This document shows, in pieces, positions 39,281 through 47,693 of a DNA stretch of 64,000 bases. The notes below the pieces were generated by a model. It worked only from the letters and a program-made list of their open reading frames with translations. It did no database searches and was not told where the DNA came from. The DNA comes from CAVZTX01 sp963778375 (GTDB taxonomy: Bacteria; Chloroflexota; Ktedonobacteria; Ktedonobacterales; Ktedonobacteraceae), in contig CAVZTX010000023.1 in NCBI GenBank assembly GCA_963778375.1, positions 124,001 through 188,000 on the forward strand, given 5' to 3'. Made by a program: the position numbers and the translations under genes. The stretch's first letter is position 1. Every line of letters starts with the position of its first letter.

Positions 39281-39901
39281 ATGCAGTTACGAGAACGCAC
39301 AAAAATCCAGCTACCAAACATTTCTGATGGTGTATTGGCACGTCAAACACTCGATGGTGACCAGCAAGCATTTGAAACCCTCATGAAACGTTATCATGCC
39401 CCACTCTACAATTTTATCTGTCGCTTTTTGAATGATTATGATCAGGCCTGTGATATCTTACAACAGGTATTTCTCCAATTGTATGTTTCTTTATCTAACC
39501 TCCATACCGATAAGCCATTGAAAGCATGGCTTTTTCAAGTTGCCCGCAATCGTTGTTTAGATGAATTGCGCCGCAAGCACGCCATCCACTTCTCTGAACT
39601 GGAGTCAGCAAATGAAGAAGATGACCTCTCTCCATTAGATGCCCTACCAGATAACAGTCCACTTCCAGAAGAATGTGCAGAGCGCACGGATTTGCAGGAT
39701 TGCCTGCAGCGTGCGATTTCCGAATTGCCACCCAAGTTTCGCGCTGTCGTCCTTTTACGCTACTCTTCCCAACTCAGCTTTTGTGAAATTGGTCAAACAC
39801 TCAACATGCCCGAGGCTACTGCAAAAACCTATTTCCAGCGTGCCAAGCCATTGCTGCGCACAGCCCTCAAAACCCAATTGCAGGTGCTTCCCGCCTGCTA
39901 A
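39281..39901 (+). CDS. ECF sigma-70 family RNA polymerase sigma factor
   Basis: 206 residues. Region 2 runs from DQQAFETLMKRYHAPLYNFI through DQACDILQQVFLQLYVSL and KAWLFQVARNRCLDELRRK. An acidic linker (ESANEEDDLSPLDALPDN) leads to region 4 with LPPKFRAVVLLRYSSQLSFCEIG and the HTH MPEATAKTYFQRAKPLL. No zinc-finger anti-sigma gene follows. The next gene is a small acidic protein at 40051. It is distinct from the sigma factor at 38053-38841. Confidence 0.87.
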   Translation: MQLRERTKIQLPNISDGVLARQTLDGDQQAFETLMKRYHAPLYNFICRFLNDYDQACDILQQVFLQLYVSLSNLHTDKPLKAWLFQVARNRCLDELRRKHAIHFSELESANEEDDLSPLDALPDNSPLPEECAERTDLQDCLQRAISELPPKFRAVVLLRYSSQLSFCEIGQTLNMPEATAKTYFQRAKPLLRTALKTQLQVLPAC

Positions 39902-39981
39902 AATGAATTCACGCTCTAGCCTGGCAACCTTGCTGTCGTCCAGCTATCTTCTACATTACCAACCTCATTACAGCGATCACT

Positions 39982-40008
39982 GAAACTTCCCCTTTGTCCG
40001 AATCGTAC
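39982..40008 (+). promoter_or_regulatory. Possible ECF-type promoter before the 81-residue gene
   Basis: GAAAC at 39982-39986 and CGTAC at 40004-40008 with a 17-bp spacer resemble the GAAC/CGT promoter class of ECF sigma factors. It lies just after the sigma gene and before its small partner, suggesting control by one of the two local sigma factors. Confidence 0.35.
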
Positions 40009-40050
40009 TAACACAAGGATACCAGAAACGCAATAAGAGGGAGTTAAGGT

Positions 40051-40296
40051 ATGCAATACCCACAACATATCTTTTTCTCAGATGATAGCGATGATCTACC
40101 AAAAGATGATGTTGATAAGATTTTTGACAATCTCCAGCAACTCGAGCCGCCGCCATATCTAATTTCGCGAATTCTTAGTCGGTTACCTCGCAAACCGTCT
40201 GCCAACCTTCCTTCTGACCCGCATCTGCCCGAAGCTGACCAATGGAAAGAATTGGATGGCCTGGTCATACGCAACGACAAACGCCGCCCTAGCTAA
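40051..40296 (+). CDS. Small acidic protein encoded after the ECF sigma gene
   Basis: 81 residues, starting MQYPQHIFFSDDSDDLPKDD and containing LEPPPYLISRILSRLP. There is no membrane segment. GAGGGAGTTAAGG precedes the ATG. The family is not recognised. Its place 149 bp downstream of an ECF sigma gene that lacks a classical anti-sigma factor makes a soluble regulator of that sigma factor a reasonable guess. Confidence 0.62.
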   Translation: MQYPQHIFFSDDSDDLPKDDVDKIFDNLQQLEPPPYLISRILSRLPRKPSANLPSDPHLPEADQWKELDGLVIRNDKRRPS

Positions 40297-40314
40297 CTAT
40301 TCTCCTCAAAGATG

Positions 40315-40323
40315 TGCTATAAT
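40315..40323 (+). promoter_or_regulatory. Extended -10 promoter of the MFS leader transcript
   Basis: TGC-TATAAT (40315-40323) is a perfect extended -10 element. It would start transcription near 40330 and give a leader of about 235 nt before the MFS gene. Confidence 0.6.
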
Positions 40324-40362
40324 AAAATAGATCAGTAATCAGCATATTGAGGAGAACTTCTC

Positions 40363-40386
40363 ATGAATACACGTAGCCCCTGCTAA
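40363..40386 (+). CDS. Seven-codon leader ORF (MNTRSPC) upstream of an MFS exporter
   Basis: ATG AAT ACA CGT AGC CCC TGC TAA encodes MNTRSPC. TTGAGGAG lies 8-10 nt upstream, a better ribosome site than that of the downstream transporter. The following leader can form AGGCTC/GAGCCT and further stems. Short leader ORFs with strong ribosome sites ahead of drug exporters often act as ribosome-stalling sensors. That role is inferred here. Confidence 0.5.
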   Translation: MNTRSPC

Positions 40387-40564
40387 CTTCCTGATAGTTC
40401 CTATTATCTAAGGCTCGCGTCTTCAAATGAGCCTCTCCTTCTCGTCCCCACGTCTACCTCTGTGGACATAATAAATTATGCCCACACCCGCTCACCACCT
40501 CTCTGACAGCACGTGAATTAGTGTATCAACTTCATACCCCAATTTCAGAGAGGAAATATGCTTT

Positions 40565-41755
40565 ATGATATATCAATTCATCTTTTCGCGTCTCCAGCGC
40601 ACTTCGCCTTTGCGCATGACCTTACTGAACACTGCTTTGTTGGATGAGCTTCTTACGGGATTTCTCGTAGTGGGCCTTCCACTGGTGCGTGATCAATTAG
40701 GCCTGAGCTATGCGCAAATAGGCCTGCTTTTTAGCATAGGCCCGCTTTCAGGAATGATTCTTGATCCAATCGTGAACCTGTTGAGCGACCGCGGTTCAAA
40801 ACGCTGGTGGATCGTAGGAGGATGGTTAGCCTTTGGGCTTGGGTTTGCTCTAGCAGGCATCACCCGCAATTTCGCTTTACTGTTAGGAGCCTTCGCCTTG
40901 ATCTATCCGGCTAATGGGGCAGCAGTAGGCCTATCGCAAGCTGCACTCATCGATCATGCTCCGAACGATAGCGAGCGAACCATGGCTCGCTGGACATTGA
41001 TGAGCGGTATTGGTGATCTACTCTCGCCTCTGGTTGTTGCTGCAGTTGTAGCCTTGGGCATGGGCTGGACCATACTGTGTTGGCTAGCGACATGTGTCTG
41101 CTTGGCAACAGCGCTTGTACTCTGGTTCCAACACTTTCCTCGCGCAACTTCTCTAGAAGATGGCGAGGAACATACAAATATGTTCGAGATATTCACCGGA
41201 TTGCGCAGAGCGCTACGTGATCCCCTACTTCTGCGTTGGGGAGCCATATCACTTGTAGCATCAATGATGGATGAAGTCTTTCTCGGCTTCGCTGCCCTCT
41301 ACCTGCATGATGTCCTCCATGTAAGTGAAGCCATCATAGGTATTGTGCTGGCGATCCACCTAATCGGTGGACTTATCGGTCTGGTCATACTCGACCGCTC
41401 AGTAGGGAAACTTGCTCCCGCTCGCCTTTTGATATGGGTGACCTTGTTGACCCTGGTTGGCATAATTGGCTTTTTGACCATCCACTCGATCTGGCTTGCT
41501 GCGTTTGCCCTCTTTGTGATCGGCCTGGGGGCATCCTGCTGGTATCCCATCGCGCAGGCTGCCGCATACGCCCGTCACCCTGGTCGTTCTGGTACAGTGC
41601 TAGCAGTTCTTGGCCTAGGCGCACCTTTTGACATAGCCCTTCCAACTATCGTCGGCCTTGTCGCTGGAAGCTTCGGCGTCCTTGCCGGCGTAGGACTCTT
41701 GGGACTCGCCCCCTTGCTCATCCTTTTGTTAGTACCACGAAAAAAGGAACAATAA
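40565..41755 (+). CDS. MFS transporter
   Basis: 396 residues with about 12 membrane helices. The loop 2-3 motif is PIVNLLSDRGSKRWWIVGGW, a variant of the MFS GxLaDrxGrkr motif, and the second half starts at ALRDPLLLRWGAISLVASMM. The substrate is unknown; export of a toxic compound fits the regulated leader. The start at 40565 is uncertain: an ATG at 40558 in another frame sits closer to GAGAGG and could act as a short overlapping decoy of 29 codons. Confidence 0.82.
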   Translation: MIYQFIFSRLQRTSPLRMTLLNTALLDELLTGFLVVGLPLVRDQLGLSYAQIGLLFSIGPLSGMILDPIVNLLSDRGSKRWWIVGGWLAFGLGFALAGITRNFALLLGAFALIYPANGAAVGLSQAALIDHAPNDSERTMARWTLMSGIGDLLSPLVVAAVVALGMGWTILCWLATCVCLATALVLWFQHFPRATSLEDGEEHTNMFEIFTGLRRALRDPLLLRWGAISLVASMMDEVFLGFAALYLHDVLHVSEAIIGIVLAIHLIGGLIGLVILDRSVGKLAPARLLIWVTLLTLVGIIGFLTIHSIWLAAFALFVIGLGASCWYPIAQAAAYARHPGRSGTVLAVLGLGAPFDIALPTIVGLVAGSFGVLAGVGLLGLAPLLILLLVPRKKEQ

Positions 41756-41772
41756 ACAACCAGTTGACAACG

Positions 41773-41802
41773 CTGTAGGAGCCGATTGATCGGCTCCTAC
41801 AG
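41773..41802. terminator. Palindromic repeat/terminator between MFS and propeptide genes
   Basis: CTGTAGGAGCCGAT (41773-41786) and ATCGGCTCCTACAG (41789-41802) form a perfect 14-bp stem with a 2-nt loop between converging genes. Its CTGTAGGAGC head also marks it as a member of the dispersed GTAGGGGC hairpin family. Confidence 0.65.
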
Positions 41803-41820
41803 TGCCTTGATGTTATTGTC

Positions 41821-42405
41821 CTAAACAGACTCCGGATGACCCTTCGCCGCATTATCCAATCCACCAATCGAAAGAATAATCGAACTGACTGACGTTGGCA
41901 CAGTTGGCTCCTCGGCATTGGCATAGAAGCGCAGGCTCTTAAACTGATAATTATTAATCTGAACAGAAAACGCCTTCTCTGCCTGTGCCACCGTACACGT
42001 AGCATCGATCAGCGTATTGTTCGCCGAAATACTCTTAATCGTCAACCCCTGGCTCTGTAGAAAAGTCACAACCTGCTGCACCTGTTCAGGCATCGGCGAA
42101 TATAGCTGCTTAAATTCGCCCGCCGTAATATACTTTTGATAGCCAGGAGAGTTTGGATTCGCAATCGCCGTTAACCTCATATTCAGTTCAGGCTCATTGC
42201 GCAACTTGAGACTGATGCTGAGCTGCAATCGCTCATTGGGATCGGTTGGCCCCAACAAATGAGCATCCTTCACCAGTGGGACAACATTACCTTGTAGACT
42301 CGTCCGGGGTTCCATAGTTGCTTGCTCCACTAGAAATCCCACTCCCAGGCCAACCACAACCACCAGCACGACAGTGATAACGACAACGAGCAGATTTCGC
42401 CGCAT
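41821..42405 (-). CDS. Stand-alone pro-kumamolisin activation domain protein
   Basis: 194 residues from the ATG at 42405, chosen because AGGAGG lies 5-10 nt upstream. A membrane/signal helix (LLVVVITVVLVVVVGLGVGF) precedes a domain typical of the S53 (sedolisin/kumamolisin) propeptide: LQLSISLKLRNEPELN, NPNSPGYQKYITAGEFKQLY and VVTFLQSQGLTIKSISANN. The serine-carboxyl catalytic domain that normally follows is missing, and no remnant is seen before the hairpin at 41773. It may be a truncated protease gene or a protein that works as an inhibitor or folding factor. Confidence 0.75.
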   Translation of the reverse strand: MRRNLLVVVITVVLVVVVGLGVGFLVEQATMEPRTSLQGNVVPLVKDAHLLGPTDPNERLQLSISLKLRNEPELNMRLTAIANPNSPGYQKYITAGEFKQLYSPMPEQVQQVVTFLQSQGLTIKSISANNTLIDATCTVAQAEKAFSVQINNYQFKSLRFYANAEEPTVPTSVSSIILSIGGLDNAAKGHPESV

Positions 42406-42440
42406 ACTAACCTCCTGTTCCCTTGAGACCACCTCACGTT

Positions 42441-43793
42441 CTATTTTGCCGAACTTGGAACGTCCGGTGCCAGCACCCGTTCGATATTGAGGTTCATAGC
42501 TGCAAGCTTAGGAACAATATTGCCATATCCCCGCTCTAGAAAGTCAATCCCCGTCACCGTCGTTGTCCCACGAGCTACCGCAGCCGCTATCACATAAGCC
42601 AGACCGGCCCGCAAATCTGGAATAGCAATATGATTGGTGGCAGTGAAAGGAGTCGGCCCTAGAATGATAGCGCTATGTTCGTGGCTCGTATCGCGGTAGC
42701 GACAAGCCGTTCCTCCCAAACAATAGGTAGTCAACTGCGTCTTGGCCCCTAACCTATCCAGCGCCTTGAGATAACCAAACCGATTTTCGAACACCGTCTC
42801 GTGAATAATTGAAATGCCATTCGCCTGTGTAAGTAAGATCGCAAAAGGCTGCTGCCAATCCGTCGAAAAGCCCGGATACACATCCGTCTCGATAATCGCA
42901 GGCCGTAGAGGCTCCTTACGAAAGAATCGAATACTATTCGCCTCAACCAGCTCAACCCCACCTCCCACCTGCTGGAAGTACGAGAGGAAATTCCCCAACG
43001 TATCGGGCCGAATGCCATGCACAGTAATATCGCCATCCGAAGCACACGCCAGACACGCCCATGAAGCCGCCTCAATCCGATCCCCTATCACCTTCATCCG
43101 TGTCCCTGTCAGCCGTTTCACCCCCTCGATCCGAATCTCCCGCCCCGAAGACGTGAAAATAATCGCCCCCATCGAGCGCAGCATTGTAATCAACTCAAAA
43201 ATTTCCGGCTCAATCGCCGCATTCGAGATAATCGTGCGCCCTTCCGCCAAAACACCCGCGTACAAACACGTCTCCGTAGCCCCAACGCTCGGATAAGGCA
43301 ACTTCACATGCGCACCCTTTAATGGTCCAACCCGATATGCCACGTACCCATTCGCCGTCTCCTCAACCCTCCCCCCAAACTGCTCAATCGCCTCCAGGTG
43401 AAAATCAACCGTCCGCGCCCCCAAATGGCACCCACCCAGCACCGGAACCGCCACCTTCTCAAACTTATGCAGCAATGCCCCCAACAACAAAATCGGTATG
43501 CGATTGCTCCCCGAATGCGGCGTCGGTACACTCAACAAATTCATCGAAGAAGGATCAATCGTCAGTGACCCATCCGTACCACTTCTCACATTCACCCCAA
43601 TCGACGTCAACATCTCCCTCGTAATATCCACATCCCCAATCGGCGGTACATTCGTCAGCGTCGTCGGCGTATCCCCCAGCAGCGCCGCCACCATCGCCTT
43701 CGTCACAAAATTCTTCGCCCCCAAACACTTAATCTCCCCCACCACCGGCCTTCCACCCTCTATCCGATACGCATAATCACGCGAGGTCAACAT
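42441..43793 (-). CDS. murA: UDP-N-acetylglucosamine 1-carboxyvinyltransferase (MurA family)
   Basis: 450 residues with the EPT fold. The N-terminal GAKNFVTKAMVAALL carries the catalytic lysine region. GGCHLGARTVDFHL has the active-site cysteine targeted by fosfomycin. The later motifs are GATETCLYAGVLAEG and ETDVYPGFSTDWQQP. The enzyme adds enolpyruvate to UDP-GlcNAc, the first committed step of peptidoglycan synthesis. The sequence is somewhat divergent (VTK where ALP is common), so a paralogue is possible. It is 35 bp upstream of the propeptide gene on the same strand. Confidence 0.9.
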   Translation of the reverse strand: MLTSRDYAYRIEGGRPVVGEIKCLGAKNFVTKAMVAALLGDTPTTLTNVPPIGDVDITREMLTSIGVNVRSGTDGSLTIDPSSMNLLSVPTPHSGSNRIPILLLGALLHKFEKVAVPVLGGCHLGARTVDFHLEAIEQFGGRVEETANGYVAYRVGPLKGAHVKLPYPSVGATETCLYAGVLAEGRTIISNAAIEPEIFELITMLRSMGAIIFTSSGREIRIEGVKRLTGTRMKVIGDRIEAASWACLACASDGDITVHGIRPDTLGNFLSYFQQVGGGVELVEANSIRFFRKEPLRPAIIETDVYPGFSTDWQQPFAILLTQANGISIIHETVFENRFGYLKALDRLGAKTQLTTYCLGGTACRYRDTSHEHSAIILGPTPFTATNHIAIPDLRAGLAYVIAAAVARGTTTVTGIDFLERGYGNIVPKLAAMNLNIERVLAPDVPSSAK

Positions 43794-44180
43794 GATATCT
43801 CCTCTTCTTCATAACTCTTCTCTTTACATAACTTATAATCATTCATAAGCTCTCATATACGCAGAAAATCTTCCCCATGAGTAATAACGTTTCTTGTGCG
43901 GAGAATAGATGCCAAATTCTATGGCAATTCAATGTCGTCATATCAGTAGGGGGGAGGTGGAGTTGGGAGGAGTGAGGACCTTGTGTCCGTCCGTTGTGCC
44001 CGTCCAGCATCTAGCCATAATTTCGCCATTATCCCTCGTTAATCCTCAATATCCCCCATGAATGCTCAATTTTTAAATACCAATATTCGGTTAGAGCGTC
44101 TTTTGGCTGGGTTATTAATAGATGAGAAGATTTTTTCCGTTATCCCTCATGGGAGATATGATAGTAGGTGGTAAAGTAAA
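43794..44180. other. Intergenic region upstream of murA
   Basis: No supported gene is present in this stretch. It is locally purine-rich (GGGGGAGGTGGAG near 43951) and then AT-rich. The murA promoter should lie at its left end. It leads into the inverted-repeat element at 44181. Confidence 0.45.
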
Positions 44181-44314
44181 TATCGCCACCTATCCGATAA
44201 TTTTTACGAACTTTTTTCAATATCGGACACCTTTTCGCAAGTATTACCAACTACAAAGCTCAAAACATGCAAAAAATGAATTATATCGGACAAAATATCG
44301 GATAGGTGGCGATA
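44181..44314. mobile_element. 134-bp inverted-repeat element (MITE-like)
   Basis: TATCGCCACCTATCCGATA (44181-44199) recurs as an exact inverted copy at 44296-44314. The 96-bp AT-rich interior also holds shorter ATATCGGACA copies. It has no coding capacity. The layout is that of a miniature inverted-repeat element or a long RNA hairpin. A target duplication is not clear. Confidence 0.55.
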
Positions 44315-44509
44315 AAAGACTGGTTGAGGTTGTTTATTTCTGCTTAGGCATACCATAACCACTTTAAAGGCGCATGCTCTTCTACATCCCTTTCCTGTCC
44401 CAAATTAAGCTCAACCTGCTCATTGCATCGTATACTGTCTAGCAAACTTTTAGCTGTTTTGCTAGAGAGCAAATTGTGGAAAAAGGAAGAAGCTGCTCAA
44501 AACTCATTG

Positions 44510-46526
44510 CGTCCTCCATACCTTGATCGTCTTATCCTCACTTCCACTGACGAGAGTCTGTCCATCTGGACTGATCGCGACATCAACAACAGTAGACTTA
44601 TGGCTAGTCAAGGTGCACATTTCAAAGAGATTCCAGACCTTGATTGTGTTATCTGCACTTCCACTGACGAGGGTCTGTCCATCTGGACTGATCGCGACAC
44701 CAACAACAGCAGATGGATGAGCCAGTTATAGTATGCACTATATTACCAGTAGCGAAGTCCCATACTGTGATCGTGCCATTTGAACTTCCACTGACAAGGG
44801 TTTGTCCATCTGGACTGATCGCTATGCTCATATAACACCTGTACCTGTATGCTGCCAAAGATATGTGATTCCTTGCCAGTGGATAGATCCCATACCTTGA
44901 TCGTGCTATCTGCACTTCCACTGACAAGGGTCTGTCCATCTGGACTGATCGCTACAGCTACAACGGCAAATGTACGGCTGGTGAGAGTGCGCACTTCTTT
45001 ACCAGTAGAGAGATCCCATATCTTGATCGTGCTATCTGCGCTTCCACTGACGAGAGTTTGCCCATCTGGACTGATCGCTATACTCTAAACAGCATTTGTA
45101 TGGCCGGTGAGGGTGCGTACTTCTTTGCCAGTAGAGAGATTCCACACCTTGATCGTCTTATCTTGGCTCCCACTGACGAGAGTCTGCCCATCTGGACTGA
45201 TCGCGACATCATAAACAAAACTTGTATGGCCGGTGAGAGTGCGCACTTCTTTGCCAGTAGAAGATTCCATATCTTGATCGTCTTATCTCGACTCCCAGTG
45301 ACGAGAGTTTGTCCATCTGGACTGATCGTTACACTAGTAACTACACCTCTATGACCAGTGAGGGTGTGGAGCAATCTCAGTTTCTTGACCTGGTAGAGTG
45401 GGTTGCTGGTGAGCCTCTCGCTAATTCGTTTTCAAGCTGCTCTGATTCTTTTTTGTTGAGCTACAAGTTGCTGTTGAACTTTGTTCAAGTTGTCTTTACA
45501 GTCTGCTCCTGTCTTCTTTTGCTCTACCAAGCTGTCCAAGCGCTTCGTCTCTTTGTTGGCGGCTTGCTCCAATTGGCTTTCAAGTTCTTCTGTGCGCTTT
45601 CGCTGATCAGCAAGTTGCTGCTGAACTTCTTGCAGTTGGCTTTCAAGCCGCTCTTGTGCTTCCCTAGATATACCAAGTTGCCCGAAGCACTTTGTCCCTG
45701 CCAATATAGCCATCTGCAAGATTTGGATCAAGATGAATAGCTTGCTCAAAAGCGCTCAGAGCTTCCTCGTAGCGTTCCAAAGCATCCAGAGCCTTCCCTT
45801 TCCCTATATAAAGAGGAGCAAGCTTCGGGTCAAGGTGAAGTGCTTGCTCAAAAGCCTCTAAAGCATAGTCATAGCGTCCAAGTTCGAGGAGTGTCAGTCC
45901 CTTTTGCTGGTAAGCCTCAAGATAATTTGGATCAAGCCGTAGCGCCTGCTCAAAAGCCTCCAAAGCATAGTCGTAGCGTTTCTGGTTGTGGTAGGAGATC
46001 CCTTCATCCAGCCAGTCCTTTTTCGTCTTGAGTGAGATAAGCAGATCTTTGAGGACAAGACTGATTTCCCTTCACTACATCATAAAAGGCCTCATCCCGA
46101 TCAGTCCAGCGTGTGATGGGCTTGGCATCGGTTGGCAGCATCTGAAGATTGCTAAAGGGAGCGGTCTTCTAAATAGGTGGGTCGTAGAATGATAGGTATG
46201 ACCTTGCAAGTTCCCTCTTCGTGTCGCTCTAAGGCACGTTGCATCTCCTTACCATAACAGTAGTCGGAGTTCATGAAATCGGGACTGACAAGCAAGAGAA
46301 TGAGATGAGCATTGTTGAGGTGGGTATCAATCACTTGCTCCCATTCCTCTCCCGGAAGAATCTCGCGATCATGCCACTCACGAAGGGGGTAGAGACGTTT
46401 GAGGCTGCGCATGTGTTTTTCGAGTTCATCGCGCAGGGTTTTGTCCTCGCGAGCATAACAGTAGAACAGTTTGATTTCTTGCTTGGATGTATCTGGCATA
46501 CGTCCGTCTCTCACTTGCTCCATCAT
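44510..46526 (-). pseudogene. Broken TIR-TPR-coiled-coil-WD40 gene
   Basis: Read from 46526, a TIR domain (KLFYCYAREDKTLRDELEKH, LREWHDREILPGEEWEQ, LLLVSPDFMNSDYC) ends at a stop near 46152. One base later the frame continues PFSNLQMLPTDAKPITRW and DEAFYDVV. A further shift gives EISLVLKDLLISLKTKKDWL and three TPR units (ALEAFEQALRLDPNYLEAYQ and similar). A coiled coil (ERLESQLQEVQQQLADQRK) follows in another frame. Then come seven WD40 blades with SPDGQTLVSGS, spaced 117-130 bp instead of a constant 126. TIR-TPR-WD40 proteins are predicted signalling or NAD-cleaving defence proteins. At least five frameshifts make this copy non-functional. Confidence 0.8.
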
Positions 46527-46662
46527 CTACGGAAGTTGCCTGTATGATAGCATAAATTGAAATAGCTGACTATACGCTTGAGTGGTTTGTTTACTATTTA
46601 GAATAGAGTGGAGGTTATAAAAAGTAGCCCTGGAAAAGGCCAATTGAAGAGTTTTACGTCTT

Positions 46663-47220
46663 TCAGCTATCGGCAAAAATCTCACTCACCTGGCAGCTAA
46701 AATCAGGCAGAAGTGGTGATTGGAGCAGATCAGTTTCATAGAGTGTCTTATCAAGTTTGAGTACAGCATTCTGTCGCCGATAAATTTCGAGACTCCGCTC
46801 TTGCCAGCTTACAACCCAATACTCTTGAACACCGCGTCGTGAATACAGCCTCAGCTTGAATTCTCGATCTCGACGCTCATTTATCAGACCAGGTGAGAGA
46901 ACTTCTACTACCAATTCAGGTGCGGTATGCAATTTGCCATCTTGCTGGAGTGCTGTAGCCAACCGTGCGCGGCTTATCCAAATCAGGTCTGGAGCTACAT
47001 CCTCATCATCTGCAAAAATCAGCCCTGGTGCAAAATTGGCAATGCCAGCCTTCGTTTGACGGCTCCAGGCATCAAGTAAAGTAACCAACCGAACGCAAAC
47101 AAACTGATGCTGCCAGTGTGGTTGTTTCGACACGTACAATTCTCCATCTACAACTTCATACCGCTTACCATCATCTGGAAACATGTCCAGGTCTTGTGAG
47201 GTCCAGCGCAAAGTTGCCAT
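46663..47220 (-). CDS. Uma2-family (DUF820) nuclease-fold protein
   Basis: 185 residues, the common Uma2 length. It shows RYEVVDGELYVSKQPHWQHQ, DVAPDLIWIS and the core PELVVEVLSPG followed by RDREFKLRLYSRRGVQEYWV, in which the acidic and Lys residues of a PD-(D/E)XK site are kept. The function is unproven. It lies between the broken TIR gene and tRNA-Leu. GGAGAAAATATG marks its start. Confidence 0.85.
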   Translation of the reverse strand: MATLRWTSQDLDMFPDDGKRYEVVDGELYVSKQPHWQHQFVCVRLVTLLDAWSRQTKAGIANFAPGLIFADDEDVAPDLIWISRARLATALQQDGKLHTAPELVVEVLSPGLINERRDREFKLRLYSRRGVQEYWVVSWQERSLEIYRRQNAVLKLDKTLYETDLLQSPLLPDFSCQVSEIFADS

Positions 47221-47311
47221 ATTTTCTCCTTGTGTTCTTGGTGCTGATCTGTGCCTGTTACTTACTCATATTATACTCTATACGATAGAAAAATCTCGTC
47301 AGTTCTGAAAG

Positions 47312-47395
47312 TAGGGCGGGAGGGAATCGAACCCTCACGGACTCTCCGTCCCGGGGATTTTAAGTCCCCTGCGTCTACCATTTCGCCACCGCCCC
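47312..47395 (-). tRNA. tRNA-Leu (anticodon UAA)
   Basis: The minus strand folds into a class II tRNA of 84 nt. The acceptor stem is GGGGCGG/CCGCCCT with a G-U end pair, the D-arm is GCG...CGC with AAATGGTAGA, and the anticodon stem GGGGA/TCCCC encloses CTTAAAA. There is a long variable arm (GGGACGGAGAGTCC region) and the T-arm is GAGGG-TTCGATT-CCCTC. CCA is not encoded. A possible promoter TTGGCA-18 bp-TATCAA lies just upstream. Confidence 0.95.
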
Positions 47396-47541
47396 TCGCT
47401 TGCTTGATAGGGGGTGTCCTACTGTCGTGCCAAGATATTAACATGACTTAGCTCATTCGTCAATTATTTTATTCTTGCATTCACTAATACATAGCAGCAG
47501 GAGAGATGACAGAACTGCACGTTACATCCACAATACCCGCA

Positions 47542-47608
47542 TTGACAAGCTTATATCCCTATGCTATACTGTTCACGTTCAAGAACATAAAGTTCAATAT
47601 AGCGAACT
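47542..47608 (+). promoter_or_regulatory. Consensus promoter with GTTC/GAAC operators for the aromatic cluster
   Basis: TTGACA (47542-47547) and TATACT (47565-47570) are 17 bp apart. Directly after the -10 come GTTCAC, the palindrome GTTCAAGAAC (47577-47586) and AGTTC...GAACT (47591-47608). Repeated GTTC/GAAC elements over the start site suggest repression or control by an IclR-type regulator such as PcaU/PobR. No such gene is in the window. Confidence 0.6.
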
Positions 47609-47693
47609 ATTTACGCTGAAGCCGTCAGGACTTCGTCTCCTCCGCTTTTGCGTGCTCCCGCCGCAATCTGAAGCGTTGCCAGAAGGAGGGACT

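Noticed and set aside
44510..45400. CRISPR-like array from regularly spaced near-identical segments (about 126 bp)
   Set aside because: The repeats translate on the minus strand as WD40 blades (SPDGQTLVSGS), with a period equal to 42 codons and no spacer/repeat distinction.
45309..45740. 143-codon open frame on the plus strand
   Set aside because: It is antisense to the coiled-coil and TPR parts of the broken TIR-TPR-WD40 gene and has a hydrophobic, chance composition.
47312..47395. tRNA-Leu as the attachment site of an integrative element covering 44-47 kb
   Set aside because: No integrase gene and no second copy of the tRNA 3' end were seen, so this stays unsupported.
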